From Butyrivibrio sp. INlla16 (lineage in GTDB: Bacteria; Bacillota; Clostridia; Lachnospirales; Lachnospiraceae): DNA of 64,000 nucleotides. Below are positions 7,952-15,407 of this stretch, in pieces. The stretch is taken from assembly GCF_900104155.1 (NCBI RefSeq), contig NZ_FMYB01000009.1, forward strand, positions 1-64,000, read 5' to 3'. The number at the start of each line of letters is the position of its first letter. Positions within the stretch are counted from its first letter, which is position 1. Made by a program: the position numbers and the translations under genes. Under the pieces are notes generated by a model. It worked only from the letters and a program-made list of their open reading frames with translations, had not been told where the DNA came from and did not search any database.

Positions 7952-8665
7952 TTACTCCGCTCTCTTTTTGTTGTAATCTATCAAAGCTTTTACAAAAACC
8001 TTATAGTTTTGTTTTGAAATAAGTGCTTCCCCCTTAGACATATAGCACTTTCCTGCATCATACTTCTTTACGAATCGCAAATTTACAAGATACCCTCTAT
8101 GAGTCCTGAAAAAGCCATCACCTACAAGTTTTTCCAGTTCTGAAAGATGTCCATAATACTCAATTTCATCGGTTCTTGTGTGTACGATTATCCTGGCCCC
8201 ATACACTTCTGCAAATATAATGTCAGAAGCGCATAGTCTTATATGACTGCCTCGTGAGTTCAACATCACATACTTCTTTTGAGGCCTTAATGTAGCTTTG
8301 GCTATTTCCTCTTTTGCAGCCTTTATCACGCTTACCAACTTCTCATTTGAGAATGGCTTTACAAGAAAATGGAAAGCTCTCACATCAAAAGCATCAAATA
8401 CATATTGCTTTTCACCTGTTATAAAAATGATAACAACATCATCACTAATATCACGAAGTTTCCTGGCGACATCCATTCCGGACACGCCGGGCATCATAAT
8501 ATCCAGAAGAATAATATTCGGCATATAACCATCTTGTTCAACAGATCTCAGCACATCTTCCCCTATACCAAAGCTTATAATCTCATCATCCGGAAATGAT
8601 GATTTCAGCTCCGACATTATTATGTTTCTTATTTTTTCTTCATCATCACATACTGCTATCTTCAT
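7952..8665 (-). CDS. LytTR family response regulator
   Basis: The protein has 237 residues. The receiver has Asp55 as phospho-acceptor (ILLDIMMPG), acidic residues at 7-8, and FHFLVKPF at the conserved Lys. The LytTR DNA-binding domain occupies about residues 135-235, with GFFRTHRGYLVNL typical of the family. The ATG at 8665 has GGAGG 11 bases upstream; the ORF could be extended to a TTG that overlaps that site, which I reject. It is transcribed with the kinase at 6544. Its own upstream region and that of the 6274 gene share a promoter element, suggesting autoregulation and control of the coiled-coil gene. Confidence 0.93.
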   Translation of the reverse strand: MKIAVCDDEEKIRNIIMSELKSSFPDDEIISFGIGEDVLRSVEQDGYMPNIILLDIMMPGVSGMDVARKLRDISDDVVIIFITGEKQYVFDAFDVRAFHFLVKPFSNEKLVSVIKAAKEEIAKATLRPQKKYVMLNSRGSHIRLCASDIIFAEVYGARIIVHTRTDEIEYYGHLSELEKLVGDGFFRTHRGYLVNLRFVKKYDAGKCYMSKGEALISKQNYKVFVKALIDYNKKRAE

Positions 8666-8712
8666 AAGGCAATAATCCTCCAAAATATTCGTATCATAAA
8701 TACATAAGAAAA

Positions 8713-8755
8713 ACTATAATCTCATCACGAAACGACCTTTTTCATTTCTGAAATG
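8713..8755 (-). promoter_or_regulatory. Regulator-type promoter for the LytTR regulator/kinase operon
   Basis: On the minus strand the perfect palindrome CATTTC-A-GAAATG (8743-8755) is followed by AAAAAGGTCGTTTCG and, 24 bases after the palindrome, by TATAGT (8713-8718). Compared with 6488-6529, the block TGAAAAAGGTC[GC]TTTCG[TC]GA is the same apart from two bases, and the spacing to the -10 is identical. Confidence 0.6.
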
Positions 8756-8786
8756 ATTCTGTTACAGCAGAAATTATTCATCTGCC

Positions 8787-9083
8787 TTAAACCTTATAAC
8801 AAAATATATCATATGTATTCGTTAACAAATCCTTCAAATGCATGGATACTGCTCTGTCAACAACACTCTCGTAGCTGTTCCCATCTTCATGTGCCTTGTA
8901 AAGCTCTTCGACATTGAGGTTCACACCTATGATCCCATCCTCCGGCTTAACTGTGATGGCATCGTAGTTCTCATTCATCTTCTCTACAGTGTGTGCCTGC
9001 ACATCGTAGGATTTTCCGGTTCTTGTCTCTAACTCTCTTCTTACATCTTCTACTACCCTGTCTTTGAATTCTTCGTAGTTCAT
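8787..9083 (-). CDS. DUF5688-like short protein
   Basis: The 98-residue protein begins MNYEEFKDRVVEDV, the opening seen in DUF5688 proteins of Lachnospiraceae, and contains GIIGVNLNVEELYKA. It is shorter than usual for that group and may represent only the N-terminal part. The start follows AGAAGGAGGT. No catalytic motif or membrane segment is visible. It stands alone between the terminator at 9132 and the regulator promoter at 8713. Confidence 0.6.
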   Translation of the reverse strand: MNYEEFKDRVVEDVRRELETRTGKSYDVQAHTVEKMNENYDAITVKPEDGIIGVNLNVEELYKAHEDGNSYESVVDRAVSMHLKDLLTNTYDIFCYKV

Positions 9084-9131
9084 CGCCTACCTCCTTCTGA
9101 AAGTAAATAGTTTCAGGCTCAAAATGAGCGC

Positions 9132-9164
9132 AAAAAAAGCAGCTACCTCGTTTGAGATAACTGC
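9132..9164 (-). terminator. Rho-independent terminator of the DUF3791/DUF3990 module
   Basis: On the minus strand an 11-bp stem (9139-9149 with 9154-9164, two G-U pairs), loop AAAC, then seven T residues. It lies 20 bp after the stop of the gene at 9184. Confidence 0.9.
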
Positions 9165-9183
9165 TCTATGTAATAGGCGATTA

Positions 9184-9414
9184 TTATATTTCAGCTTGAA
9201 CGATATACCCGAAGTTCAGCTCATCCTTATATAAATCATAGATATAAGCAGAGCTTTCACGATAAAGCCCTGTTTCTACATCCTGAAGCTTATCAAAAAC
9301 CTCTGATTCATAAAAGAAGTTCATAGCCTCGTCATATTCTACGTTCTGATCTTTCGAGATCATTTCAACAATATCCTGAATAGCATACTCTATTAGTTGC
9401 TTTTTCTCATTCAT
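9184..9414 (-). CDS. Small acidic protein following DUF3990, DUF3791-module member
   Basis: The 76-residue helical protein (MNEKKQLIEYAIQDIVEMI...) is the kind of gene that commonly follows DUF3990 in Lachnospiraceae. It may serve as an immunity or accessory partner, which is inference. The segment GLYRESSAYIYDLYKDEL is the recognisable part. It starts 12 bp after the truncated DUF3990 gene and ends before a strong terminator. Confidence 0.6.
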   Translation of the reverse strand: MNEKKQLIEYAIQDIVEMISKDQNVEYDEAMNFFYESEVFDKLQDVETGLYRESSAYIYDLYKDELNFGYIVQAEI

Positions 9415-9426
9415 GACTAATTTTCC

Positions 9427-9657
9427 TCAATAATGAAATAGCTGCAGGTGTATGGAATGAATACTGTGAAGATGTCTTTTTATATAAATATAGAGTACAG
9501 GTTCACCACCGTAAATCCTAGCAACTCGTTCTGCCATGCGCTCAGCCTGTTCCGGAATATCTATTAAATAGAATCCCCTACCAAAATCCTTATATGGTCT
9601 GCAAGCTGACAAGCTGATATTTTGTATATCAACATTACTACCATGATAAAGAATCAT
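9427..9657 (-). pseudogene. DUF3990 protein, truncated (ADP-ribosyltransferase-like)
   Basis: The first 52 or so residues match DUF3990: MILYHGSN, then CRPYKDFGRGFYLIDI and AERVARIYGGEPVL. DUF3990 proteins usually run to roughly 150 residues, but here the frame becomes unrelated (YIKRHLHSIHSIHLQLF) and stops at residue 76. The family is related to ADP-ribosyltransferase folds, from recollection. Its ATG overlaps the stop of the upstream DUF3791 gene as ATGA. The truncation removes the C-terminal half, so it is probably inactive. Confidence 0.75.
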
Positions 9658-9872
9658 ATAGTCCCTCCATTTCTCCGGCAAAGAGCTTGTAAATCTTCAA
9701 CCACATTTTCAAATGATAAAAGATGCTCTTCCTCATAGAAATCCTTCAGGAACTCTATTCCCTTGAAATCTCGAAGATATCTATATGCTTCTTTAACATT
9801 CAAATTAAAAGCTTCAGCAAACTCATTAACACATGCAACTATATAATTTATCAATCTTCTCTGATAGCTCAT
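9654..9872 (-). CDS. DUF3791 family protein
   Basis: The 72-residue helical protein has the pattern of DUF3791: LINYIVACVNEFAEAFNLNVKEAYRYLRDFKGIEFL and a closing ENVVEDLQALC. DUF3791 is regularly found just upstream of DUF3990 and is thought to act with it as a toxin-antitoxin-like pair. A GAGGAAATGCT sequence precedes the ATG. The 4-bp overlap with the next gene indicates translational coupling. Confidence 0.8.
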   Translation of the reverse strand: MSYQRRLINYIVACVNEFAEAFNLNVKEAYRYLRDFKGIEFLKDFYEEEHLLSFENVVEDLQALCRRNGGTI

Positions 9873-9949
9873 AGCATTTCCTCTTCTAACAATCTTCTAT
9901 TTAATAATATCATTGCCTTATATTATACCCAAGAGATTTGTTAAAAGAT

Positions 9950-9976
9950 GCGGAGTAGACTTTTGATCTACTCCGC
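9950..9976 (-). terminator. Hairpin terminator after the 10039 gene
   Basis: GCGGAGTAGA (9950-9959) and TCTACTCCGC (9967-9976) form a perfect 10-bp stem with a 7-base loop. On the minus strand ATCTTTTAAC follows, a modest T tract. Confidence 0.65.
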
Positions 9977-10038
9977 TCGTAAATCATTGTTAGTTTTTTG
10001 CATTATTTTATTTTCAATTTTATGGTTTTTGATTCCTT

Positions 10039-11124
10039 TTACTTTGACACTTTGACCGTGTCTATAAGCACTCCATCGTAGTAAACATTTGCATCTTCTT
10101 CAGGAGCAAGATCTTTTGTGTCTACAAGCGTAAAGGACTGATTTGTCTGGGTATCACTCTTTACAGTTATGAGACTATCAATCATAAGGCAGGGATAGAC
10201 CAGCTGACCGCTCTTGGTTTCAATCATGAACTTTGCAGGATCGAAATCCTTTGGTTCACCGGTCTCATTGTAGAGGTATACTATAAACCAGTACATTCCA
10301 CCATTTTCCTCCCCATAATTAATCTTTACTTCTCTGCACTGAACCTTATCCTTAGTAATGAACTGACCATCCTTTAAAGAATTTACATCCTCGGAAGAGT
10401 CTTTTTTATCCAGAGTGAGTTTTGTATTGGCAATCTTCTCATCAATCATTGCCTGTGCTTTTTTCTGGTACTCTTCTGACATAAGGTAGGAATAGTCAAT
10501 ATCATCACCCTGAATTAGGGCTTCTGCAGATGATTCCTCCGGTGTCGTGGTGATACTATTGATGATGGTCTTTGTAAGCTCTTCAGCCTCATCTCCGTCC
10601 TGCCAGAAGGACAGCTCTCCAAAATCATTGCCTGATACAAAAATATAGTTTGCGACAGTGAATTCACCTTCCTCGCCCTCATAGCTCTCCGTTGAGTAAT
10701 AAAGTCCGAGATCCGTGTCATTTATAGTAACTTCAGTAATGCCGTCAGCATTATATTGCTTTGCTTCTGCTTCGGTATAATCGTACAGATTTTTTCCTTC
10801 ATTAGGAAACTGGTAGACATCGAAATCCATCAGGAATTCATCGCTCTTATAGTAGGCTATCATGTCATCCTTACGTTCATTATCATATACTTCGCCCTGA
10901 TAGTAGCTTTTCGGGATTTTGATGAAATATCCGGTGGTTCCGATTTCAATGTATTGGGCATCTTTAAAGGCTTCCTGAATTTTAGCCTCTTTTTCCTCAG
11001 TGGTTTCATTGACTGTCTCTGCTGTCTTTGATTCAGCAGAGCTTTTTGGTGCATAGCCATACCCGGAAATAAGAGCTGCCGAGCAGGCTGCTATCATAAG
11101 TGTAGAGAATGCTTTTTTGTTCAT
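10039..11124 (-). CDS. Secreted hypothetical protein
   Basis: The 361-residue protein has a signal peptide (MNKKAFSTLMIAACSAALISG followed by YGYAPKSSA). The usual lipobox Cys after ISG is replaced by Tyr, so cleavage by ordinary signal peptidase after an Ala is more likely than lipid attachment. A Glu/Thr-rich linker follows, then a beta-rich domain (YIEIGTTGYFIKIPKSYY) and a second C-terminal domain resembling the DUF4352-type extracellular fold (VREVxINYGxxNGGMYWFIVYLYNETGEP). It is transcribed with the DUF3592 gene and lies in the LytTR/DUF3021 regulon. Envelope role inferred. Confidence 0.65.
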   Translation of the reverse strand: MNKKAFSTLMIAACSAALISGYGYAPKSSAESKTAETVNETTEEKEAKIQEAFKDAQYIEIGTTGYFIKIPKSYYQGEVYDNERKDDMIAYYKSDEFLMDFDVYQFPNEGKNLYDYTEAEAKQYNADGITEVTINDTDLGLYYSTESYEGEEGEFTVANYIFVSGNDFGELSFWQDGDEAEELTKTIINSITTTPEESSAEALIQGDDIDYSYLMSEEYQKKAQAMIDEKIANTKLTLDKKDSSEDVNSLKDGQFITKDKVQCREVKINYGEENGGMYWFIVYLYNETGEPKDFDPAKFMIETKSGQLVYPCLMIDSLITVKSDTQTNQSFTLVDTKDLAPEEDANVYYDGVLIDTVKVSK

Positions 11125-11228
11125 GCTTGTACCTCCTTGTTTTCCTTGTTAGTCAAATACCCCACGGGCATTTCCAGATGACCATGCTGGCATGGTCTCC
11201 TGACTCGTGCCTACGTGTGAATAATAGG

Positions 11229-11768
11229 TCACTCGTTCTTCTTTAAGAAATGCATCAGTGCAAAACCGATTGCGCCTCCGATTGCTATAACCTTTATAAG
11301 GGAAATCACAAAGACCAGAATTCCCAATATGATAAGACCAACTCCTCCCCACCTGAATATATTCAGGAATGTTCCGTCTGATTTGGAGATATCTTCAGAA
11401 TATAACTCCATAGGATCGTCTGGATCCACATAAATAGTGTAGCTGCTTCCTACATTAAAAGTGTCCTTAAAGGAACTGCTGTAGGTACCTGCTTTTGATG
11501 AATAGGTCTGTCCGTTATAGTCATATTCAAACACAGGTGTTACAGCTGATGAACTTGAACTGCTTTTCTCAGAACTCTCTGACCTATCAAAACCTGTTAC
11601 CGTCGCCTGTACCTGTGCTGTGCACCGTTCCTTTAAACTGGCATTCTGTTTTGCCATGAAGGATGACACAAAAATAAATACTATTCCAAGTATCACCATG
11701 ATTATGGATCCAAATAGACTTCCTATAGGTCCGGTATTCCTGTTGGTTGTAGTTGTAGTAACTCTCAT
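11229..11768 (-). CDS. DUF3592 family membrane protein
   Basis: This 179-residue protein has two transmembrane segments (about 19-38 and 140-170) around an extracellular domain with VTPVFEYDYNGQTYSSKAG and YTIYVDPDDPMELY, the DUF3592 signature region. The function of the family is unknown. A good GGAGGG site precedes the ATG. The promoter region carries a tandem LytTR-like repeat at 11888-11921, about 120 bp upstream. Confidence 0.8.
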   Translation of the reverse strand: MRVTTTTTNRNTGPIGSLFGSIIMVILGIVFIFVSSFMAKQNASLKERCTAQVQATVTGFDRSESSEKSSSSSSAVTPVFEYDYNGQTYSSKAGTYSSSFKDTFNVGSSYTIYVDPDDPMELYSEDISKSDGTFLNIFRWGGVGLIILGILVFVISLIKVIAIGGAIGFALMHFLKKNE

Positions 11769-11887
11769 GGTAAACCCTCCTGTTATCTGTGTAGTTGACT
11801 GATGATCATTTGTTACAAGATATAAGCTTTGCTTGTTTGTTGTTTACCTGAAAAATATCATTTCCACTGATGATTCACAATAGAATA

Positions 11888-11921
11888 TGTCTATGTGGTT
11901 GTTTTTGATGTCTAAACGGTA
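11888..11921 (-). promoter_or_regulatory. Tandem LytTR-type direct repeat, promoter of the DUF3592 unit
   Basis: TGTCTATGTGGTT (11888-11900) and TGTCTAAACGGTA (11909-11921) are direct repeats of TGTCTAnnnGGT with a 21-bp period, two helical turns. The same pair at the same distance from a start codon occurs at 13808-13841. Binding by the LytTR protein at 12414 is inferred from location and from the known preference of LytTR domains for spaced direct repeats. Confidence 0.7.
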
Positions 11922-12001
11922 ATTTTCCTAAAAATAGATCATGTAACAAATGCAATCATAAACAGTAAGCGCTTCCGAAACGAAATGTTTACTTTTTTTC
12001 T

Positions 12002-12424
12002 TTAATCTTTCACATTTTTCATAATTTCAAGATCCCTGTTGATATGCCTTATTTCCTTTTTCCACAAAGCATATTCCACGAGCCATATGATCAGATAGAC
12101 TGCAGAAAAAAATATAACCACAATTAGTATTATGCTGCGTGGAAACCAGTCAAGTAGCTCACTTACAGCAAGCATTGTGATAAAAGTTACAACATAGTGA
12201 GTGAATGTAGCCCTTAAAAGCCCCCAGTCCTCAAAGTCATATACAATTGCTCCGCCATTTGCCATAACTCCTAAAAAGCCTGAACCAAAGAGCTGCATTA
12301 TCAGGTAGCTCTTATTTAGTGGCTCTGTATCACTGGCATAGAGAACAAACATTATTGCACCGGCTATGAGCCCCAAAGAGAACCCAAAGAGTGCCCTGAT
12401 TGTAAACTTTGTCCTAATGCTCAT
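12002..12424 (-). CDS. DUF3021 family membrane protein
   Basis: The 140-residue protein has four transmembrane segments and the N-terminal pattern TKFTIRALFGFSLGLIAGAIMF of DUF3021. DUF3021 genes typically sit directly after a LytTR regulator, as here, with an 11-bp overlap. They are thought to modulate it from the membrane. The C-terminus is a short cytosolic helix. Confidence 0.85.
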   Translation of the reverse strand: MSIRTKFTIRALFGFSLGLIAGAIMFVLYASDTEPLNKSYLIMQLFGSGFLGVMANGGAIVYDFEDWGLLRATFTHYVVTFITMLAVSELLDWFPRSIILIVVIFFSAVYLIIWLVEYALWKKEIRHINRDLEIMKNVKD

Positions 12425-12893
12425 GGCCGCCTCCTTTCATCAATGCATTCTTCACATTTTTGACCCTTCTTCTGGCCACCCATGTGCTTTCACCATTTTC
12501 CAGTTCTACACCTATTGTTCCGATGGCTGAAAAATCAAATCTCTTTACTTTTTTCAGATTAATGATCTCTGACTGGGAAATACGGACAAATCTTTCTTTA
12601 TCTAGCAATGCTTCCAACTCACCAAGAGTCATTTTTACCTCATATATTTTTTCTGCAGTCTGCACCATAACCTTTCTTCTTGAGATATAGGCCCTAAAAA
12701 TCTGTCTTTGAGGCAACATAACCACGCCATCCTCGAAATATGCCGAAATCATAGGGACCTTATTACTGGCATAGGACTGAATAGCAGCTATCACGCCTTC
12801 AACATCATCACTGCGCTCTTTGTTTGTAATGGTAACTGTGAGCTTTTCATACGCCTTATCTATGATAAGTTTGATATCAATAAAGTCGGACAT
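12414..12893 (-). CDS. LytTR DNA-binding regulator without receiver domain
   Basis: The protein has 159 residues. A short N-terminal domain of about 60 residues is followed by a LytTR domain (about 60-150), with RRKVMVQTAEKIYEVKMTLGEL, then RFVRISQSEIINLKKVKRF and NGESTWVARRRVKNV. It has no receiver, so it is not a classical response regulator. It is operonic with the DUF3021 gene, which overlaps it, and with two membrane proteins upstream. It probably binds the direct repeats at 11888 and 13808 and so regulates itself. Confidence 0.9.
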   Translation of the reverse strand: MSDFIDIKLIIDKAYEKLTVTITNKERSDDVEGVIAAIQSYASNKVPMISAYFEDGVVMLPQRQIFRAYISRRKVMVQTAEKIYEVKMTLGELEALLDKERFVRISQSEIINLKKVKRFDFSAIGTIGVELENGESTWVARRRVKNVKNALMKGGGHEH

Positions 12894-12913
12894 TTACCCC
12901 ACCTTTTAACATA

Positions 12914-13420
12914 TTATTCTGACTGCCCGGCAACGGTTACATTAAATAGCCCTATGAGAAGAATACCTGCTATAAGCGCAGGAACCAGATCCACAAAAAG
13001 AAGAATCAATATACTGGTAATTATGAAAGTCTTTTTGTAGGTAGCGGTTTCCGAAAGGGCAAAGGCTTTCCCTGTATCTCTTACATTTTCCATGGTTTTC
13101 TTAAGCATTCCGAATATATATATGAATGCAACACAGACTACAGCACAGCAAAGAAGCTGAATTGCAAAGAAAATACCGAAATTTCCGCCTTCTTTTATTG
13201 AGGTAAAAGGAATTAGACCAAAGATTCCCATGTCTGCCTCAAGGGATGACTGAGCTGCTGCGACATTGGAGGGATCCTGATAATACTGATTTATGAAGCC
13301 ATTCATTGCAAATCCACAGACTGCTCCCAACACACTAAATACTAGTCCAATAATAGAGAATGTTCTGAGTACCTTTGCAATTGTTACTGCCGTATTTGAA
13401 CTCTTTTGAATCTTTTCCAT
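12914..13420 (-). CDS. Hypothetical membrane protein (DUF2975-like)
   Basis: The 168-residue protein has hydrophobic segments at about 20-40, 78-100 and 130-160. The loop KTMENVRDTGKAFALSETATYKK resembles the central region of DUF2975 membrane proteins, a weak match. It lies in the unit 13686-12002, 20 bp before the LytTR gene, after a clear AAAAGGAG site. Confidence 0.6.
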   Translation of the reverse strand: MEKIQKSSNTAVTIAKVLRTFSIIGLVFSVLGAVCGFAMNGFINQYYQDPSNVAAAQSSLEADMGIFGLIPFTSIKEGGNFGIFFAIQLLCCAVVCVAFIYIFGMLKKTMENVRDTGKAFALSETATYKKTFIITSILILLFVDLVPALIAGILLIGLFNVTVAGQSE

Positions 13421-13488
13421 AGTGTATTCTCCTTTTCTTTTGAACTATTTAACTATGCTTTTGTGAGAAATTGTTCCAATATTCAATT

Positions 13489-13686
13489 TTAATAACTGTT
13501 ATGATTATTATCGCTGCTTTCTAAGTCTTTTCGTATCATGTAAACAATTCCTGAAAGCACTCCGCCAATCATTGCCGCAATCCAGCTTATATTCCAGGAA
13601 TTTCCAAAAAATCCCCACAGGAACATAATTAGTACCGATACCATGCTGATTATTGAACATATTGTTCCTGTTTTAATATTCTTCAT
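13489..13686 (-). CDS. Small membrane protein, first gene of the LytTR unit
   Basis: The protein has 65 residues with two hydrophobic segments (about 7-27 and 32-50), the second Gly-rich, and a polar tail. AAAAGGAGGCAC precedes the ATG. The tandem LytTR repeat is 122 bp upstream, making this the first gene of the autoregulated unit. Not similar to anything I can name. Confidence 0.6.
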   Translation of the reverse strand: MKNIKTGTICSIISMVSVLIMFLWGFFGNSWNISWIAAMIGGVLSGIVYMIRKDLESSDNNHNSY

Positions 13687-13807
13687 AGAGTGCCTCCTTT
13701 TCTTTTGCTTTTTGTATTATCAATTGTAAGTTAGTTTCCGCCACCTCGTTATTTTGCTTCTTGATGGTATGACTGTAACATAGCCTGAAAATACCAACAA
13801 TGATTTA

Positions 13808-13841
13808 TGTCTATTCGGTTATTTTTGATGTCTAAGTGGTA
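13808..13841 (-). promoter_or_regulatory. Tandem LytTR-type direct repeat, promoter of the LytTR/DUF3021 unit
   Basis: TGTCTATTCGGTT (13808-13820) and TGTCTAAGTGGTA (13829-13841), period 21 bp. About 45 bp around this site are alignable with 11880-11930, though the downstream genes differ. It lies 122-155 bp before the ATG at 13686. Confidence 0.7.
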
Positions 13842-13910
13842 TTTCTCAAAAGACAAAAAGTTTCCTCATAATAGGATTGACCATTACTATTCTTAAGCAA
13901 TAATAAAACG

Positions 13911-13944
13911 AGAGCAAATTTCAATAATGAATTGAAACTGCTCT
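13911..13944 (-). terminator. Terminator after the 13975 gene
   Basis: AGAGCA/TGCTCT and TTTCAAT/ATTGAAA form two stacked stems with a small internal loop. On the minus strand CGTTTTATT follows. It lies 30 bp after the stop of the HExxH membrane protein. Confidence 0.75.
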
Positions 13945-13974
13945 TGGCTTGCTTTGCACAAATGCAATATTGCG

Positions 13975-14829
13975 TTAATTGAACTGTATTCCCGGACCGA
14001 AGACAAAAATATCTATAGCCATCAAAATAATTCCAACTGCAATTAATACGAAGTTCGGCTTCTTGGGGAGGGCATATAGAAAGCGGCTCTCTTTAGGCTG
14101 ATTTACTTTCATAACACCGGTAAACATGAACCCCCAGAAAAATGGTATCCACATGAAGTTAAAAAGTATCATACTTCCAATAGATAAGCCACCGCTTTTA
14201 TAATGTGGGCCTATCAGCGTATTAAGTACTCCAATAGCCATACCTAATATGAACACCAAAAGATGTAGCTTAAAGGCAACAGACTTTTTCACTTTTTTAT
14301 CTGTGGGATCCTCTATGAAATAGTAAGACATATGATTCAGTAAAAAGAATGAAACTACGATTCCAGTAGAACCAAGGATTGACAATACTATACGCAAGGT
14401 ACTTACAAGGCCTGGTAAATCAGCTAAATATGAGAATACATTACTCCAGTCACCAGCGCCAAAGAAACCTCCTATCAGAAAGTATCCAAAACCCTGGCAA
14501 AGATGAGCTCCCATCAGCTGAGTAAGGAAAAGACGAAGTGCTGATCCCATTGAGCATTTGAGCAGTATTATTGCCAGAATAACAGCAATGATAGCATTGA
14601 GAATTGAAGCACTTCCCCCGGTAACCATAATACGGTTAAGAGGCGATAGTGCTTCATAGTTAATGATATCAGCTGGCAGAACTGCCGTGGCTGAATATAT
14701 AACGACTTTATCACCATACGCCAGTGATGTAAGAGCATGGAATAGCTCGTGGACAGGTACAGTGAAGAAAATGGCCAACAGGCTTGATCCGATACAGTTT
14801 AACAATGAAAAATCTTTTTTACCGTTCAT
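13975..14829 (-). CDS. Polytopic membrane protein with HExxH motif
   Basis: This 284-residue protein has about seven transmembrane segments. HELFH at 27-31, inside the first hydrophobic stretch (FFTVPVHELFHAL), is the arrangement of membrane zinc proteases of the site-2/M50 kind. Related DUF proteins with this motif are not proven proteases. I do not see a clear second zinc-ligand motif of the NPDG type; GDWSNV near 125 is the nearest candidate. It is a single gene with a good GGAGGT site and its own terminator. Confidence 0.6.
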   Translation of the reverse strand: MNGKKDFSLLNCIGSSLLAIFFTVPVHELFHALTSLAYGDKVVIYSATAVLPADIINYEALSPLNRIMVTGGSASILNAIIAVILAIILLKCSMGSALRLFLTQLMGAHLCQGFGYFLIGGFFGAGDWSNVFSYLADLPGLVSTLRIVLSILGSTGIVVSFFLLNHMSYYFIEDPTDKKVKKSVAFKLHLLVFILGMAIGVLNTLIGPHYKSGGLSIGSMILFNFMWIPFFWGFMFTGVMKVNQPKESRFLYALPKKPNFVLIAVGIILMAIDIFVFGPGIQFN

Positions 14830-14982
14830 GCATATACCTCCGTTCCTTTAATTCTACTATATTGCGTCATTTGATAATCTTAAAAATGTATAAAAAATAG
14901 TTGCGGAAGAGATTATCTTTCGCAACCAACCGTTACACATAAGGAAATGATATATATTTTCAATAATATATGTGAAATAGTA

Positions 14983-15024
14983 AACGCGACCTTTTTGTTC
15001 CCGTAGGGGCATAAAAGTCGCGTT
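14983..15024. repeat. Long imperfect hairpin in a gene-poor stretch
   Basis: AACGCGAC (14983-14990) and GTCGCGTT (15017-15024) enclose partly paired inner segments (CTTTTTG with CATAAAAG, CCC with GGG). It is the only strong structure between 14857 and 15097, where no credible gene is seen. It could be a terminator or a small mobile palindrome. Confidence 0.45.
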
Positions 15025-15097
15025 AAGTTTTTCAAAAGGGAGATATAAGCCTAGAAAAGTACTGTTATTTTCTGAGTCTATGAATTTTTTCTTAGTT

Positions 15098-15355
15098 TTA
15101 GATGAACAGGTCTTCAAGCGTTAATACATTGGTAAATATCCCACTATAGGGATTTCTTTTTAATCCATAAGTTGTTATAAGAGTGTTCCTCACAACCTTT
15201 TTTTTGGAAATCCTTTCCAGGATAAGCCTGTCCCTGGTCCGCATCTTTTCCTCATAATTGTTGTCAACAGCAAACTCACCGCTTTTAATCTTCCTATCAT
15301 GTTTAATTGTCCTATTTGATAATGTTTTTGTCGTTACAGGACAAATATAACACAT
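15098..15355 (-). pseudogene. C-terminal remnant of an AAA-family ATPase
   Basis: The last 50 or so residues (RDRLILERISKKKVVRNTLITTYGLKRNPYSGIF..NVLTLEDLF) match the closing segment of the large AAA ATPases of the COG1373/DUF4143 kind found in Lachnospiraceae, which are normally about 400 residues or more. Only this end is present. The upstream part of the ORF is unrelated and overlaps an inverted-repeat region, so the gene has been eroded or deleted. Identification is from memory of the family tail. Confidence 0.55.
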
Positions 15356-15407
15356 TTATATCATTATAATTGTCCTATATTCATATTTTTATGGTTTGAT
15401 AGGACAA
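15307..15407. promoter_or_regulatory. Two 38-bp inverted-repeat elements, 63 bp apart
   Basis: Element 1 has TTGTCCTAT at 15307-15315 and ACAGGACAA at 15336-15344. Element 2 has TTGTCCTAT at 15370-15378 and ATAGGACAA at 15399-15407. Each is 38 bp end to end with a 20-bp gap between arms. They look like paired operators or recombination sites at the broken edge of the ATPase remnant. Confidence 0.5.

Noticed and set aside
8683-8685. TTG start for the LytTR regulator.
   Set aside because: It overlaps the GGAGG ribosome site of the ATG at 8665 and adds no family residues.
14857-15117. An 86-codon minus-strand open frame.
   Set aside because: No ribosome site, odd composition, overlaps the hairpin at 14983 and the ATPase remnant; probably chance.
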